This document shows positions 24,629 through 33,318 of a stretch of 64,000 nt of DNA, in pieces (positions within the stretch are counted from its first letter, which is position 1; each line of letters starts with the position of its first letter). Position numbers and translations under genes: made by a program. Under the pieces are notes generated by a model. The model saw nothing but the letters and a program-made list of their open reading frames with translations, was not told the origin of the DNA and did no database searches. The stretch spans positions 78,709 through 142,708 of the forward strand of contig JACPVI010000053.1 in NCBI GenBank assembly GCA_016191815.1, given 5' to 3'. The stretch comes from Myxococcales bacterium (GTDB lineage: Bacteria; Myxococcota; Myxococcia; Myxococcales; Myxococcaceae).

Positions 24629-26563
24629 TCAGGCGGCCTTGATCTTCGCCGCAGTGGCCGAGAGCGCGTACCAGGCGGTGCGGAAGGCCTTCAGCTCCCT
24701 CAGCCCCGCGGGATGGCGACCCAGCGCCGGCGCCACGGTGACCGGCAGCCCGAGCTTCTTCTCGATCGCCTTCGCCGCCGCAAGCTCGATCTTCCGCCGG
24801 TTGTCGCAGCGCGGGCAGGTGGACTTCGGCAACACGCGGTTCACCAGCACCCGCTCCACCGCGAGCTTCTTGCCCTTCAGGTACTCCACCAGCCGCTCGG
24901 TCCGGGCGGCCGCCAGCTCCTCGCCGCGGGTCACCACCACGAAGCGCGACTCCGCGGGCGAGGCCAGCGCCTCCTCGAAGCGCTTGACGTGCTTGAGCAT
25001 CGCCGCCACCTCGTCGGCCAGCTCTCCCATCCCTTTGGAGCGGTATTTCACCAAGACCCCGAGGAGCGCCGTCAGCCACCCGCGCGCCACTTCCGGCAGC
25101 TCGAGCAGCCGGACGGTCGTCCCCGCCGGGCTGGGGTCCACCACGATGCGCTTGAAACGCTCCTGCACCAGGGCGTCGGTGAGCACCGACATCGCCGCCA
25201 GCTCGTCGGTCCCGGCCGGCGCGGCCTCCAGGAGGTTGCGGAGCAGCTCCCGGTCGCAGGGCACCTCCTGCCCCTTCACCTCGGGGCCGAAGACCTTCTC
25301 GGCCTTCTCCTTGAGCCTCCGCTTGAGAGACGAGAACCAACCGGCGATCTCCAGCTCGCGGGCGTACAGCCCCTTGGTCCCCTTCACCTGCGTCTCGGTG
25401 TCAGTGAGGCGGCTCAAGAGGACGTCCGAGAGCGAGTGCGCCGGGTCGGTGGAGATGAGCAGGACCGGCCCTTCCTTCTCGGTCAGGGTGACTGCCGCCG
25501 CCGCCGCACAGGAGCTCTTCCCTACCCCCCCTTGGCCGACGAAGAAGATCAGCCTCGTCGGCGGCAAGGGAGGCGCCGCGATCGGCGGCATCGACGGCGC
25601 GCGCACCAGCGCCGGAGGCCCCTCGGCGGCGGAGAACTCCAGCGCCTTGGTCTCCTTCCCGCTGGCCCACTCCTTGGCGAGCTTCTTCACCGCCTCCAGC
25701 CCGCGGGGAGCAGCCTCGCGCTTGGCCAAAAGCTGCACCGGGACCGCCTTGTCGAGCTGCTGGTATTTCCGCACGTGCGGTGCCTGCAGCCCCCGGCGGC
25801 CGTGGCAGGCGGGACAGCCGGAGCGGTCCTCCACCTGGTTGACGATCACGTCCTCGATCGGCACGCCCTTCTCCCGGAGCGCGGTGAAGAGCAGCCGCGT
25901 TTGGGCCTCGGGCACCGGCTCGGCGAGCGCGGTCAGATGGAACGACGTCCTCGCCGGATCTCGCACCAGCGAGAGCGCCCGGTCCAGCCGGGCCGAAAGC
26001 TCCTCCACCGCCTCGGGCGCCTTCGGGCCCTTGCCCTTCGCCCCCTTCTCGTTCCGGGCGATCGACAAGAAGCGCTTGAAGGCGACCGGCAGCTCGAACA
26101 GCCGCAACACGTGGCTGGTGGCCGGTCCATCCACCACGATGCGGTCGAAGGCCTTGGCCTCCAGCCAGTCGGCGAGCTGCATCACCGAGAGCAGCTCCTC
26201 GATGCCCGGCAGGGACTGGGACACGATGGTCTGGAGATCCTCCTGGGTCAGGAGCGCGCCCTTCTGCGCGAGCTGGGAGATCGCCCCCCCGTACCTCTTG
26301 AGGAAAGGCTCGACCAGCGACGAGGGCTCCAGCTCGGCCGCGAACAGACCGCCCTCGCCTTTCCCGGCCGCGAGCTTCGAGGCAGTCGGCCCGAGCTTCT
26401 TCTTCATCAGATCCGAGAGAGACCGCACCGGATCGAGCGAAACCAGCAGCACCTTGTCCTTCGGGAAGCGCTCGGAGAGATTCAGCGCGAAAGCGGTAGA
26501 GAGGGTGGTCTTTCCCGCCCCGCCCTTGCCGCCGAAAAAGTGCAGGATCTGCGCTTCGCTCAT
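24629..26563 (-). CDS. Tandem ArsA/Get3-like ATPase
   Basis: 644 residues made of two homologous ATPase halves. The first P-loop is FFGGKGGAGKTTLST near the start, and the second is FFVGQGGVGKSSCAA near residue 340. Both are deviant Walker A motifs with the signature Lys, and the switch motifs SLDPVRSLSD and STDPAHSLSD match. Each half has a CxxC (GCPACHG, TCPRCDN) placed like the zinc CxxC of Get3. No ars operon genes are adjacent, so arsenite export is not supported. A role in membrane-protein targeting or an envelope process is equally possible. ATG 26563 is preceded by GGAAGG. The 208-bp upstream gap has TTGAC-type hexamers at 26686-26699 but no good -10. Confidence 0.85.
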   Translation of the reverse strand: MSEAQILHFFGGKGGAGKTTLSTAFALNLSERFPKDKVLLVSLDPVRSLSDLMKKKLGPTASKLAAGKGEGGLFAAELEPSSLVEPFLKRYGGAISQLAQKGALLTQEDLQTIVSQSLPGIEELLSVMQLADWLEAKAFDRIVVDGPATSHVLRLFELPVAFKRFLSIARNEKGAKGKGPKAPEAVEELSARLDRALSLVRDPARTSFHLTALAEPVPEAQTRLLFTALREKGVPIEDVIVNQVEDRSGCPACHGRRGLQAPHVRKYQQLDKAVPVQLLAKREAAPRGLEAVKKLAKEWASGKETKALEFSAAEGPPALVRAPSMPPIAAPPLPPTRLIFFVGQGGVGKSSCAAAAAVTLTEKEGPVLLISTDPAHSLSDVLLSRLTDTETQVKGTKGLYARELEIAGWFSSLKRRLKEKAEKVFGPEVKGQEVPCDRELLRNLLEAAPAGTDELAAMSVLTDALVQERFKRIVVDPSPAGTTVRLLELPEVARGWLTALLGVLVKYRSKGMGELADEVAAMLKHVKRFEEALASPAESRFVVVTRGEELAAARTERLVEYLKGKKLAVERVLVNRVLPKSTCPRCDNRRKIELAAAKAIEKKLGLPVTVAPALGRHPAGLRELKAFRTAWYALSATAAKIKAA

Positions 26564-26771
26564 GTACTTTCGCCTTCCGTGCAGCCGGCTCGCCCGACCA
26601 GGCGCCTCCACTGCCTCCCCGGCCGGCGCCTGGTGCCAACCGGGTACTTCTGGAGGCAATGGGCCGGTAAGACTCCCTCGTCCCGGGGTCAAAAGTCAAG
26701 CCGTGGCGCGGGTTTTCGGGTCCGATCGGCCGCCCAGCTCGGATGTAGGACAAAGTGGAAGACGCGCTGCG

Positions 26772-28235
26772 CTAGCGAGTACTCGGAGCGGCGGGCGCGG
26801 GCCTTGGAGTCTCCTCGGCTTGCGGGGCGCCGTGCGCCTGGTGGCTGGGTGGCTGCGCAGGCTGCTCGGTGCGAGCCTCGGCCGCGTAGCGGTTGAGCTT
26901 GTTGTAGAGCGTCTTCTCGGAGACCCCGAGGATCTCGGCGGTGCGGGCCTTGTTGCCGCCGTTCCTCTGCAGGCTGCCGAGGATGTACTCCTTCTCGACC
27001 AGGTCGAGCGTGAGCCCGTACGGCAGCCGGAAGGTCTGCCGCTCGGGGCCTCTGCCGGCCATGTCCGGAGGAAGGTGCTCGCGGGTGATCAGCTCTCCGT
27101 CACAGAGAATGACCGCGCGCTCCACGGCGTTCCTCAGCTCGCGAATGTTCCCCGGCCAGTCGTACGAGCGGAGCAGGTCCAAGGCGTCCGGGTGCACGCC
27201 AGAGACGCGCTTGCCGGCCTCGGCGTTGAACTTCTCCACGAAGTACTGGACCAACAGCGGCACGTCCTCGCGCCGCTCGCGCAGGGGCGGGAGAGCGATC
27301 TGGAAAACGTTCAACCGGAAGAAGAGGTCCTCGCGGAACCGGGCGTTCCGGATCTCCGATTTGAGATCCCGGTTGGTGGCGCACAACACCCGCACGTCGA
27401 CCTCGATCTCCACCTTCCCGCCCAGCCTTCGCAGCCTGCCCTCCTCCAGCACCCGGAGGAGCTTGGCCTGAAGCTCGACGGGGATCTCCCCCACCTCGTC
27501 GAGGAAGAGCGTCCCTCCGTGGGCCAGCTCGAACACCCCGGGGCGCCGCTGGTCGGCGCCGGTGAAGGCGCCCCGCTCGTGGCCGAAGATCTCCGACTCC
27601 ATCAAGGTGGCGGGAATGGAGGCGCAATTCACCGCGATGAACGGCCGCTCCCTCCGCGCGGAGAGGTTGTGAATGGAGCGGGCCACCATCTCCTTGCCGG
27701 TGCCCGATTCCCCGGTGATCGCCACCGAGGCCTTGGCCGGGGCCACCCGCTCGATCAGCTCGAACACCCGCCGCATGGTGGCCGACTGGCCGATGAACTC
27801 CGCCGGCCCGAGCTGCTTGAGCCTTCGCCTCAGGCTCTGCACCTCGCGCAAGGTTTCCTTCTTCTCCAGGGCGCGGTCGATACAGGTCTTCAGCCGCGCC
27901 GCGTCGAGCGGCTTCTCGATGAAGTCGTAGGCGCCCTCGCGGATCGCCTCTACCGCGGTGTCCACGGTGGCGCGGCCGGTGAGGAAGATGATCGGGCAAT
28001 CGTGCGTCTCGTCCCTTAGCGCTCGCAACAGCCAGAGCCCGTCGTTGCCGGGCATCGCCAGGTCGGAGAGCACCACGTCGGGGTGGAACTCGAGCGCCTT
28101 CTTGATGGCGTCGGTGCCGTCCAGCGCGGTCTCGACCTTGTGTCCCCACAGGGCCAACATCTGCGCGAGCGCGTCGAGAACCGGCCGCTCGTCGTCGACA
28201 GCGAGAATGCGTGCACCGGTCACGTCGACCTCCAT
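26772..28235 (-). CDS. NtrC-family sigma-54-dependent response regulator
   Basis: 487 residues. Receiver domain with VDDE, phospho-Asp in VVLSDLAMPG and FLTGRA. AAA+ domain with GESGTGKE, the sigma-54 contact motif GAFTGA, LFLDEVGEIP and RFREDLFFRLNVF. C-terminal Fis-type HTH in NGGNKARTAEILGVSEKTLY, then a Pro/Gln-rich tail. Should activate sigma-54 promoters when phosphorylated. The upstream gene, 9 bp away on the same strand, encodes a histidine-kinase-like protein with a degenerate ATPase domain, so its phosphodonor may be another kinase. Confidence 0.95.
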   Translation of the reverse strand: MEVDVTGARILAVDDERPVLDALAQMLALWGHKVETALDGTDAIKKALEFHPDVVLSDLAMPGNDGLWLLRALRDETHDCPIIFLTGRATVDTAVEAIREGAYDFIEKPLDAARLKTCIDRALEKKETLREVQSLRRRLKQLGPAEFIGQSATMRRVFELIERVAPAKASVAITGESGTGKEMVARSIHNLSARRERPFIAVNCASIPATLMESEIFGHERGAFTGADQRRPGVFELAHGGTLFLDEVGEIPVELQAKLLRVLEEGRLRRLGGKVEIEVDVRVLCATNRDLKSEIRNARFREDLFFRLNVFQIALPPLRERREDVPLLVQYFVEKFNAEAGKRVSGVHPDALDLLRSYDWPGNIRELRNAVERAVILCDGELITREHLPPDMAGRGPERQTFRLPYGLTLDLVEKEYILGSLQRNGGNKARTAEILGVSEKTLYNKLNRYAAEARTEQPAQPPSHQAHGAPQAEETPRPAPAAPSTR

Positions 28236-28244
28236 GCCGCGCCT

Positions 28245-28937
28245 TTAGGCGAGCGGCAGGCACACCTCGAGGCAGCCGGGTTCCCAAAGGACGCGGCCGC
28301 CGTGGCGCTCGGCGGCCGGCCTGAGCCTGCGCGCCACCCCAGCCTCGCCGCGCGAGGCGTCCTCCACGCGGAGCACTCCTTCGGCTCCCTCCTTCCGCAC
28401 CGCGACACGGATCTCGGTCCCGCCGGGAGCAGACCCGAGCGCACCGAGCAGCGCGAGCAGCACCAGCTCGTGGACCTGGGCACCCGCCGCCCGCACGGTC
28501 ACCAGCCCCTCGATGGACGAGCGGAAGACCAGCCTCCGGCGCCGGGCCTCGTGGCCGAGGACCGCGACCGCCTTGTGCGCCACCGCCGAGAGGTCCGCTT
28601 CCTCGCCCGCAGCGCGCGGGGCGATGAAATCGCCGAAGGCCCGCAGGATGGCGTCCACCCGCTGGATTTGTCCCCGGATCGCCTGGACGCTCTTCTCCAT
28701 CGCCGGGGGCAGCGGCGCCCCGCTCTCCCTCCGCACCCGCTCGGCGAGCACCTCGAGGTGAATGGCGACCGCGTTGAGCGGGTTGCGCGCATCGTGCTGC
28801 ATCCCGTCCACCAGCACGGCCAACGCGTCGTGAACGTCCGGATCCTCCGGCGCCGGCTCGGATCGGCTGGGCCCCGCGGGTGCGGCAAGCAATGGGAGCT
28901 CCTCGCAAACGGATGAGGGCACGACGGGCCCTTCCAT
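28245..28937 (-). CDS. Histidine-kinase-like protein with degenerate ATP-binding domain
   Basis: 230 residues, soluble. The dimerisation helix LVDGMQHDARNPLNAVAIHL keeps the phospho-acceptor His (H-D-A-R-N-P-L). The C-terminal half has the length of a HATPase domain. However, where the N box should be it reads ELVLLALLGAL without Asn, and the G1 position reads VEDASRGE without DxGxG. No G2 GxGLGL is seen. It therefore probably cannot bind ATP. Immediately upstream of the NtrC-type regulator, so it may act as a phosphatase or adaptor. The seen motifs support this, and the function is inferred. Confidence 0.78.
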   Translation of the reverse strand: MEGPVVPSSVCEELPLLAAPAGPSRSEPAPEDPDVHDALAVLVDGMQHDARNPLNAVAIHLEVLAERVRRESGAPLPPAMEKSVQAIRGQIQRVDAILRAFGDFIAPRAAGEEADLSAVAHKAVAVLGHEARRRRLVFRSSIEGLVTVRAAGAQVHELVLLALLGALGSAPGGTEIRVAVRKEGAEGVLRVEDASRGEAGVARRLRPAAERHGGRVLWEPGCLEVCLPLA

Positions 28938-29053
28938 CTACGGACGGGCCCCGGGGGCGTCAACGGGCACCTGAAAAGTATTCCGTCCCGGGTCCACTTT
29001 TCGGCACCGGGGGCGAAGACGGCCCTCCATCTGTCGGCCCGCGGATAGTCTGG

Positions 29054-29506
<453 letters not shown>

Positions 29507-29661
29507 CGGTTTCCGCCGCCGGGGCAGTCGCTTGGGGTGCGGAGGGAAAAACTTTCAGGGTCCGCCGCTGCCCGAGCGACCCTACTCTGGAGGCAGGCCA
29601 CCTGTCGCGGGGTTAGCGCCCGCCGGGCGCGCCTCCATCCTCGGTCCAAGGCGCGAGGGGC

Positions 29662-29677
29662 TGGCACCCTAGCTGCT
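29662..29677 (+). promoter_or_regulatory. Candidate sigma-54 (-24/-12) promoter
   Basis: TGGCAC-5 nt-CTGCT. The GG and GC dinucleotides are exactly 10 nt apart, the diagnostic of -24/-12 promoters, with one mismatch to TTGCT. The expected transcript start is about at 29687, only a few bases before the ATG at 29691, which is a caveat. An NtrC-type activator gene lies 1.5 kb away. Confidence 0.4.
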
Positions 29678-29690
29678 TTCTTAGGCCCGC

Positions 29691-30032
29691 ATGAGAGCCC
29701 GCTTTGCGGCGGCGGCGGTGCTGGTGACCCTGGCTGCGAGCGTCTGCTCGGTGCTGCTCGCCCGCGAGCTGGCGGCGGTGGAGCCCGAGCTGCCTCCGCT
29801 GGTCGACCTGAGCGGCACCATCAGGGCAATCGACCCCGGGCGGCGGCAACTTACCCTCAGCGCGCCGTCGGGGCAGTGCAAGCTCACGGTGGGGCCGGCC
29901 ACCACCCTCTTTGCCCATGGGGGGCCTGCGTCGCTGGAGGACTTCGCCAAGGGCCAGAAGGTGCGCGCCATCTTCGAGCCCGGTCCGGAGGCGCCCGAGG
30001 CGCAGTGGATCGAGCTGGAGGACGAAGGCTAG
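29691..30032 (+). CDS. Small exported OB-like protein (DUF5666-like)
   Basis: 113 residues. An N-terminal hydrophobic segment (about residues 5-25) is an uncleaved signal or anchor. The rest is a small beta barrel beginning LSGTIRAIDPGRRQLTLSA, then KLTVGPATTLF, DFAKGQKVRAIFEPG. This pattern of IRAIDP, then a G-K-V turn, is what DUF5666-type OB-like domains show. Role unknown. A good -24/-12 (sigma-54) element lies just before the ATG. Its stop shares the CTAG with the stop of the opposing protease gene. Confidence 0.7.
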   Translation: MRARFAAAAVLVTLAASVCSVLLARELAAVEPELPPLVDLSGTIRAIDPGRRQLTLSAPSGQCKLTVGPATTLFAHGGPASLEDFAKGQKVRAIFEPGPEAPEAQWIELEDEG

Positions 30033-30835
30033 CGCAGCGCCGCCTGGGCGGAAGGCGTTCCCTCGGAGAGGAACCGTCCGAAGCCCGAGGACTCGAGGAA
30101 GGCGCGCACCTTGGAGCTGGGCGCGGCGAAGGTTTCCCCGGGCATGGGCACCTCGAAGCTGAAGTCGCGCTGGTCCATCGCGAAGCCCACCTTGGCGGTC
30201 CGGTAGCCTTCGACGATCGCGAGCAGCTTGCCGGTGGAGAGGGAGTAGACGCCTCCGCCGGAGGAGCCGTAGCCGATCGGCGCGTCGGTCTTCACCATCC
30301 GAAGGGCGCGGCTCTTCGGGTCGCGGTCCACCTGCGAGACGATGCCTCCGGAGAGCGAGAGCGAGCGCCCGAAGGGGGCCGCCACCACCACCACGTCGTC
30401 GCCCAGCTCCAGCTCCTCCTCGGAGGCGAGCTGGGCCGCGGCCAGCGTCACCCCGCGCACCTTGACCAGGGCGAGATCCATCTCGGGCACCTTGCCGACC
30501 GCCACTGGTTCGGCCGCGTACTCCACCGAGTCCAGGCCGTGATCCACCGCCACCACCAGGCTGGGCTCCTTGGCGCCCTGGGTGTCGAGCACGTGGGCGT
30601 TGGTGAGCACGTAGCTTTGGGCGCCGCTGGTGGTCAGCTCGCTGCCCACCACCACCCCGGAGGCGGTCCGCTTCGCGTCGCGGCCGTCCATCACGAACAC
30701 GCGGACGTTGTGGGGGAGGATTCGCTTCACCAGCTCGCGGCGGCCGAGGGCGGCGCCGGAGAGGTGGAGGGGAGCGGGCGCCGTGGTCGCGCAGGCGGAA
30801 AAGACGAGCAGGGCAGCGGAGGCGAGCCGGCGCAA
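30029..30835 (-). CDS. Trypsin-like serine protease, lipoprotein (S1C/HtrA-like)
   Basis: 268 residues. TTG 30835 has GGAG 7 nt upstream. Lipobox FSAC near residue 15. Catalytic triad visible: His in VLTNAHVL, Asp in PEMDLALVKV, Ser in GYGSSGGGVYS. No PDZ domain, so shorter than HtrA/DegP. It ends with a helical segment rather than a second domain. Expected in the periplasmic leaflet, cleaving misfolded or regulatory substrates. Its promoter region (30836-30979) separates it from prkA upstream on the same strand. Confidence 0.86.
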   Translation of the reverse strand: MRRLASAALLVFSACATTAPAPLHLSGAALGRRELVKRILPHNVRVFVMDGRDAKRTASGVVVGSELTTSGAQSYVLTNAHVLDTQGAKEPSLVVAVDHGLDSVEYAAEPVAVGKVPEMDLALVKVRGVTLAAAQLASEEELELGDDVVVVAAPFGRSLSLSGGIVSQVDRDPKSRALRMVKTDAPIGYGSSGGGVYSLSTGKLLAIVEGYRTAKVGFAMDQRDFSFEVPMPGETFAAPSSKVRAFLESSGFGRFLSEGTPSAQAALR

Positions 30836-30979
30836 TGGAGTCTCCGGGAGGCGGAGTGAAAAGGACTGCGAGGATCACAGGATCAGCGCTCGTTGGGAAA
30901 GTGCCGGGCACCGGAGCGGAAGGACGGCGGCCGGGTGGCCGGGCGGGGGAGCACCCCCAAGCCCAGAATTCACCTGGGC

Positions 30980-33196
30980 TTAGGCGTAGCGCTTGCGCAT
31001 GACGAACACGATGGTGTCCTTGGCGCAGGCGTCGCAGTAGCCGTACTTGCCGGCCATGGTCTTGAGGGTGCTCTCCACCTGGGCCTGCTCCTTGGCCGAC
31101 AGCGTGGCGCGGTCGTCGGAGAGGAACTTGAGGATGTTCTCCTTGTTCTTCCTTAGCACCCGCTTGCGCTCCTCGAAGAAGTGGTCGCGCAGCCTCCGGA
31201 AGAGGTCGGTGAAGATGCGCGGGTAGTCCATCTCGTCGTCGGGGTGGTCGAGCTTGTGCGCGCCGATGGCGGCGATCATCCCCCTTCGGAAATCTCCCGA
31301 GTCCTCTCCCCGCGGCATCACGATGGCCTCCAGCTCGGCCATCCGGCCTTCGTCGGGCCGCTCCATCTCTCCGGTGATCCGGTTGCGCAGCTTCTCTCCC
31401 TTCACCCAGTGGGAGATGTGCTGGAGGTAGCGCTCGAACAGCTCGTTGTACTGGCCCTCGCTGACGAGCCCCATCGAGTCGCGGACCTCGGCGTCCACCA
31501 GCTCGAGGTACTCGTTCTCGGTGGTGCGGACCAGCTCCTCGTGGTCGTGGTAGCCGTCCACCACCTCCTGCTGGAGGAACTCGTAGACGCTCTTGTCCTT
31601 GCAGAGCGCCTCCAGCTCCTCGAGCACGGCGAGCGGGTGCAGGCACCGGTAGTCGGCGTTCTGGGCGGCGTTGAACAGCGAGGTCTTGATCTCCCTCGCC
31701 GAGGCGCCGCTGCGGCCCTCGTAGTTGGGGTAGGCGTCGGACTCTTCGTACAGCTCCTGCACCGCCTTGCGCAGCTCCTTGGCCTGGGCCAAGGACAGCC
31801 GGGCGGGAGCGATCCCGTCCTGGTAGAGGTGCATCTTCTCGCATGGCGTGAGGCGATCCACCAGGTCGCGGATCTCCTGCGGGTACCGGTCGGGGATGGG
31901 CTTCTTCAGCCTGGTGAGCACCGCCCAGATCGACGCCACCTCGGTGGCGTGGGGCGCCACGTGCTTGCCCACCGTGGTTTGGGTGATCTCCGCGTCGTAG
32001 ATCTCACGCTCCACCCGCCACCTGCGCACGTAGGGCACCCGCACCAGCTCGATCCGGCCCTTGAAGGAGGCGAAGTCGGGCAGCTCCTTGAAGGCGGTGA
32101 GGTGCTTCTCGTTGGCCGAGGCGATCAGCACCTCGTCGATCCGCAAGATGAAGTGCTCGAGCGGGACCTCTCCCGACTCGGTGGTGCCCAGAAGGTACTT
32201 GAAGGTCTCCAAAGGACGCTTGAGCAGGTCGGAGTACTCGATGAGCCCGCGGTTGGCGGCGACCAGCGCGCCGCGCGGCTCGAACAGAACGATGTTGTGG
32301 AGCGCGGGCGGCAGGTTGTGCTGCGAGCGGTCGGCGGTGAGCTGCTGGTAGCCGGCGTCGACGCTGACCTGCGGCTCCACCGTCACCGTGCCGAGCTGGT
32401 ACTGCCGGGAGATGTAGAACCGCTCGATCTGCGCGTGGCGGACGACCTTGGAGAAGTCGCCGCCGTTCACGCTGAGCAGCGCAGTGGAGATGGTGCGGCA
32501 CTTGTGGCACAGCCCGCCTTCCAAGAGGTACTCGGGCAAGACTCCGTCCGCCTCTGCCTTCACGGTGTGCTCGAGCAGGCGCCGCCGCTCCTCGCGAGGG
32601 ATGAGGAAGAGCGGGTGGTCCTTCACCTCGCAGCCGATCCGCACCTCCACGTTCTCCGCCTCGAGGTGCGCGAAGGTCGGGAAGTCGGCCTGGCCGGGGT
32701 TGTCGGAGAAGCCGATCGACCCCTTGATCAGCTTCTCCGAGGGGAACACCCAGTTGATCCGGTAGAGGGCACCGGCGGGCGCCCGCGAGTACTGCTCCAG
32801 CCCCCGCTTGATCGCCGAGACCAGCGTCGACTTCGCCGACCCGTTGGGCCCGTGGAGGAGGATGAGCCGGTTCACCTTCCCAGTCCGCACGAAGTTGCCC
32901 AACAGCCGGTAGATGTCGTTCTGCACTTCCTCCTGGCCGGCGACCCGGCCTCCGCGCTCGCCCAAGGCGCAGTCGAAGATCTTGAAGCGGCGGATCCTCC
33001 CCGACGGGTGGGGCACCAGCTCCTGCCCGAAGGAGTCGATCGCGTCCTTGACGTACTGCGCGGCGTTGCGCGCCTGCTGGCGGGGGTTCTGCAAGAAGAG
33101 CGAGAGGTACTCCTCGAAGGAGAGGATGGTGCGGTCCTTGACGAACTCATCCGAGACCGCCGAGCCGACCTGCTGCAAAAAGCGCTTCGCGTCCAC
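30980..33196 (-). CDS. prkA: PrkA-family serine protein kinase / AAA protein
   Basis: 738 residues. GTG 33196 is chosen because AGGAG lies 6 nt upstream. AAA part: Walker A LLHGPNGSAKST, then RINWVFPSEKLIKG and a CHKC pair. The C-terminal PrkA kinase-like segment includes DAEITQTTVGKHV and ISHWVKGEKLRNRITGE. Ends with a CDAC pair, a possible metal site. PrkA proteins in Bacillus and E. coli (YeaG) affect sporulation or nitrogen and stress response, and are normally next to YeaH/DUF444 and SpoVR genes. Neither is in this window. Confidence 0.88.
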   Translation of the reverse strand: MDAKRFLQQVGSAVSDEFVKDRTILSFEEYLSLFLQNPRQQARNAAQYVKDAIDSFGQELVPHPSGRIRRFKIFDCALGERGGRVAGQEEVQNDIYRLLGNFVRTGKVNRLILLHGPNGSAKSTLVSAIKRGLEQYSRAPAGALYRINWVFPSEKLIKGSIGFSDNPGQADFPTFAHLEAENVEVRIGCEVKDHPLFLIPREERRRLLEHTVKAEADGVLPEYLLEGGLCHKCRTISTALLSVNGGDFSKVVRHAQIERFYISRQYQLGTVTVEPQVSVDAGYQQLTADRSQHNLPPALHNIVLFEPRGALVAANRGLIEYSDLLKRPLETFKYLLGTTESGEVPLEHFILRIDEVLIASANEKHLTAFKELPDFASFKGRIELVRVPYVRRWRVEREIYDAEITQTTVGKHVAPHATEVASIWAVLTRLKKPIPDRYPQEIRDLVDRLTPCEKMHLYQDGIAPARLSLAQAKELRKAVQELYEESDAYPNYEGRSGASAREIKTSLFNAAQNADYRCLHPLAVLEELEALCKDKSVYEFLQQEVVDGYHDHEELVRTTENEYLELVDAEVRDSMGLVSEGQYNELFERYLQHISHWVKGEKLRNRITGEMERPDEGRMAELEAIVMPRGEDSGDFRRGMIAAIGAHKLDHPDDEMDYPRIFTDLFRRLRDHFFEERKRVLRKNKENILKFLSDDRATLSAKEQAQVESTLKTMAGKYGYCDACAKDTIVFVMRKRYA

Positions 33197-33318
33197 CCGG
33201 TGCTCCTTGAAGGTTCGGCGATCTAGGCACACCCAGGCGGGCGCGTCACGCTGCCGACGTGGCCCACTTTCGCGCTCTGTGCTTTGTTGGCGCCCGGCCG
33301 GCCGGGAGGGCACCGCCC

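Noticed and set aside
24629..26563. Arsenite efflux ATPase (ArsA) as a resistance gene.
   Set aside because: No arsB, arsC, arsD or arsR near. The CxxC placement fits Get3-like proteins as well. Kept as an ArsA/Get3-like ATPase only.
26686..26699. Two TTGAC-type -35 hexamers upstream of the ArsA-like gene as a promoter.
   Set aside because: No acceptable -10 lies at 16-18 bp, so only noted in the gene entry.
24222..28019. Long plus-strand open frame of over 1200 codons.
   Set aside because: It lies antisense to the ArsA and NtrC-type genes, which are well supported, and its product is low-complexity.
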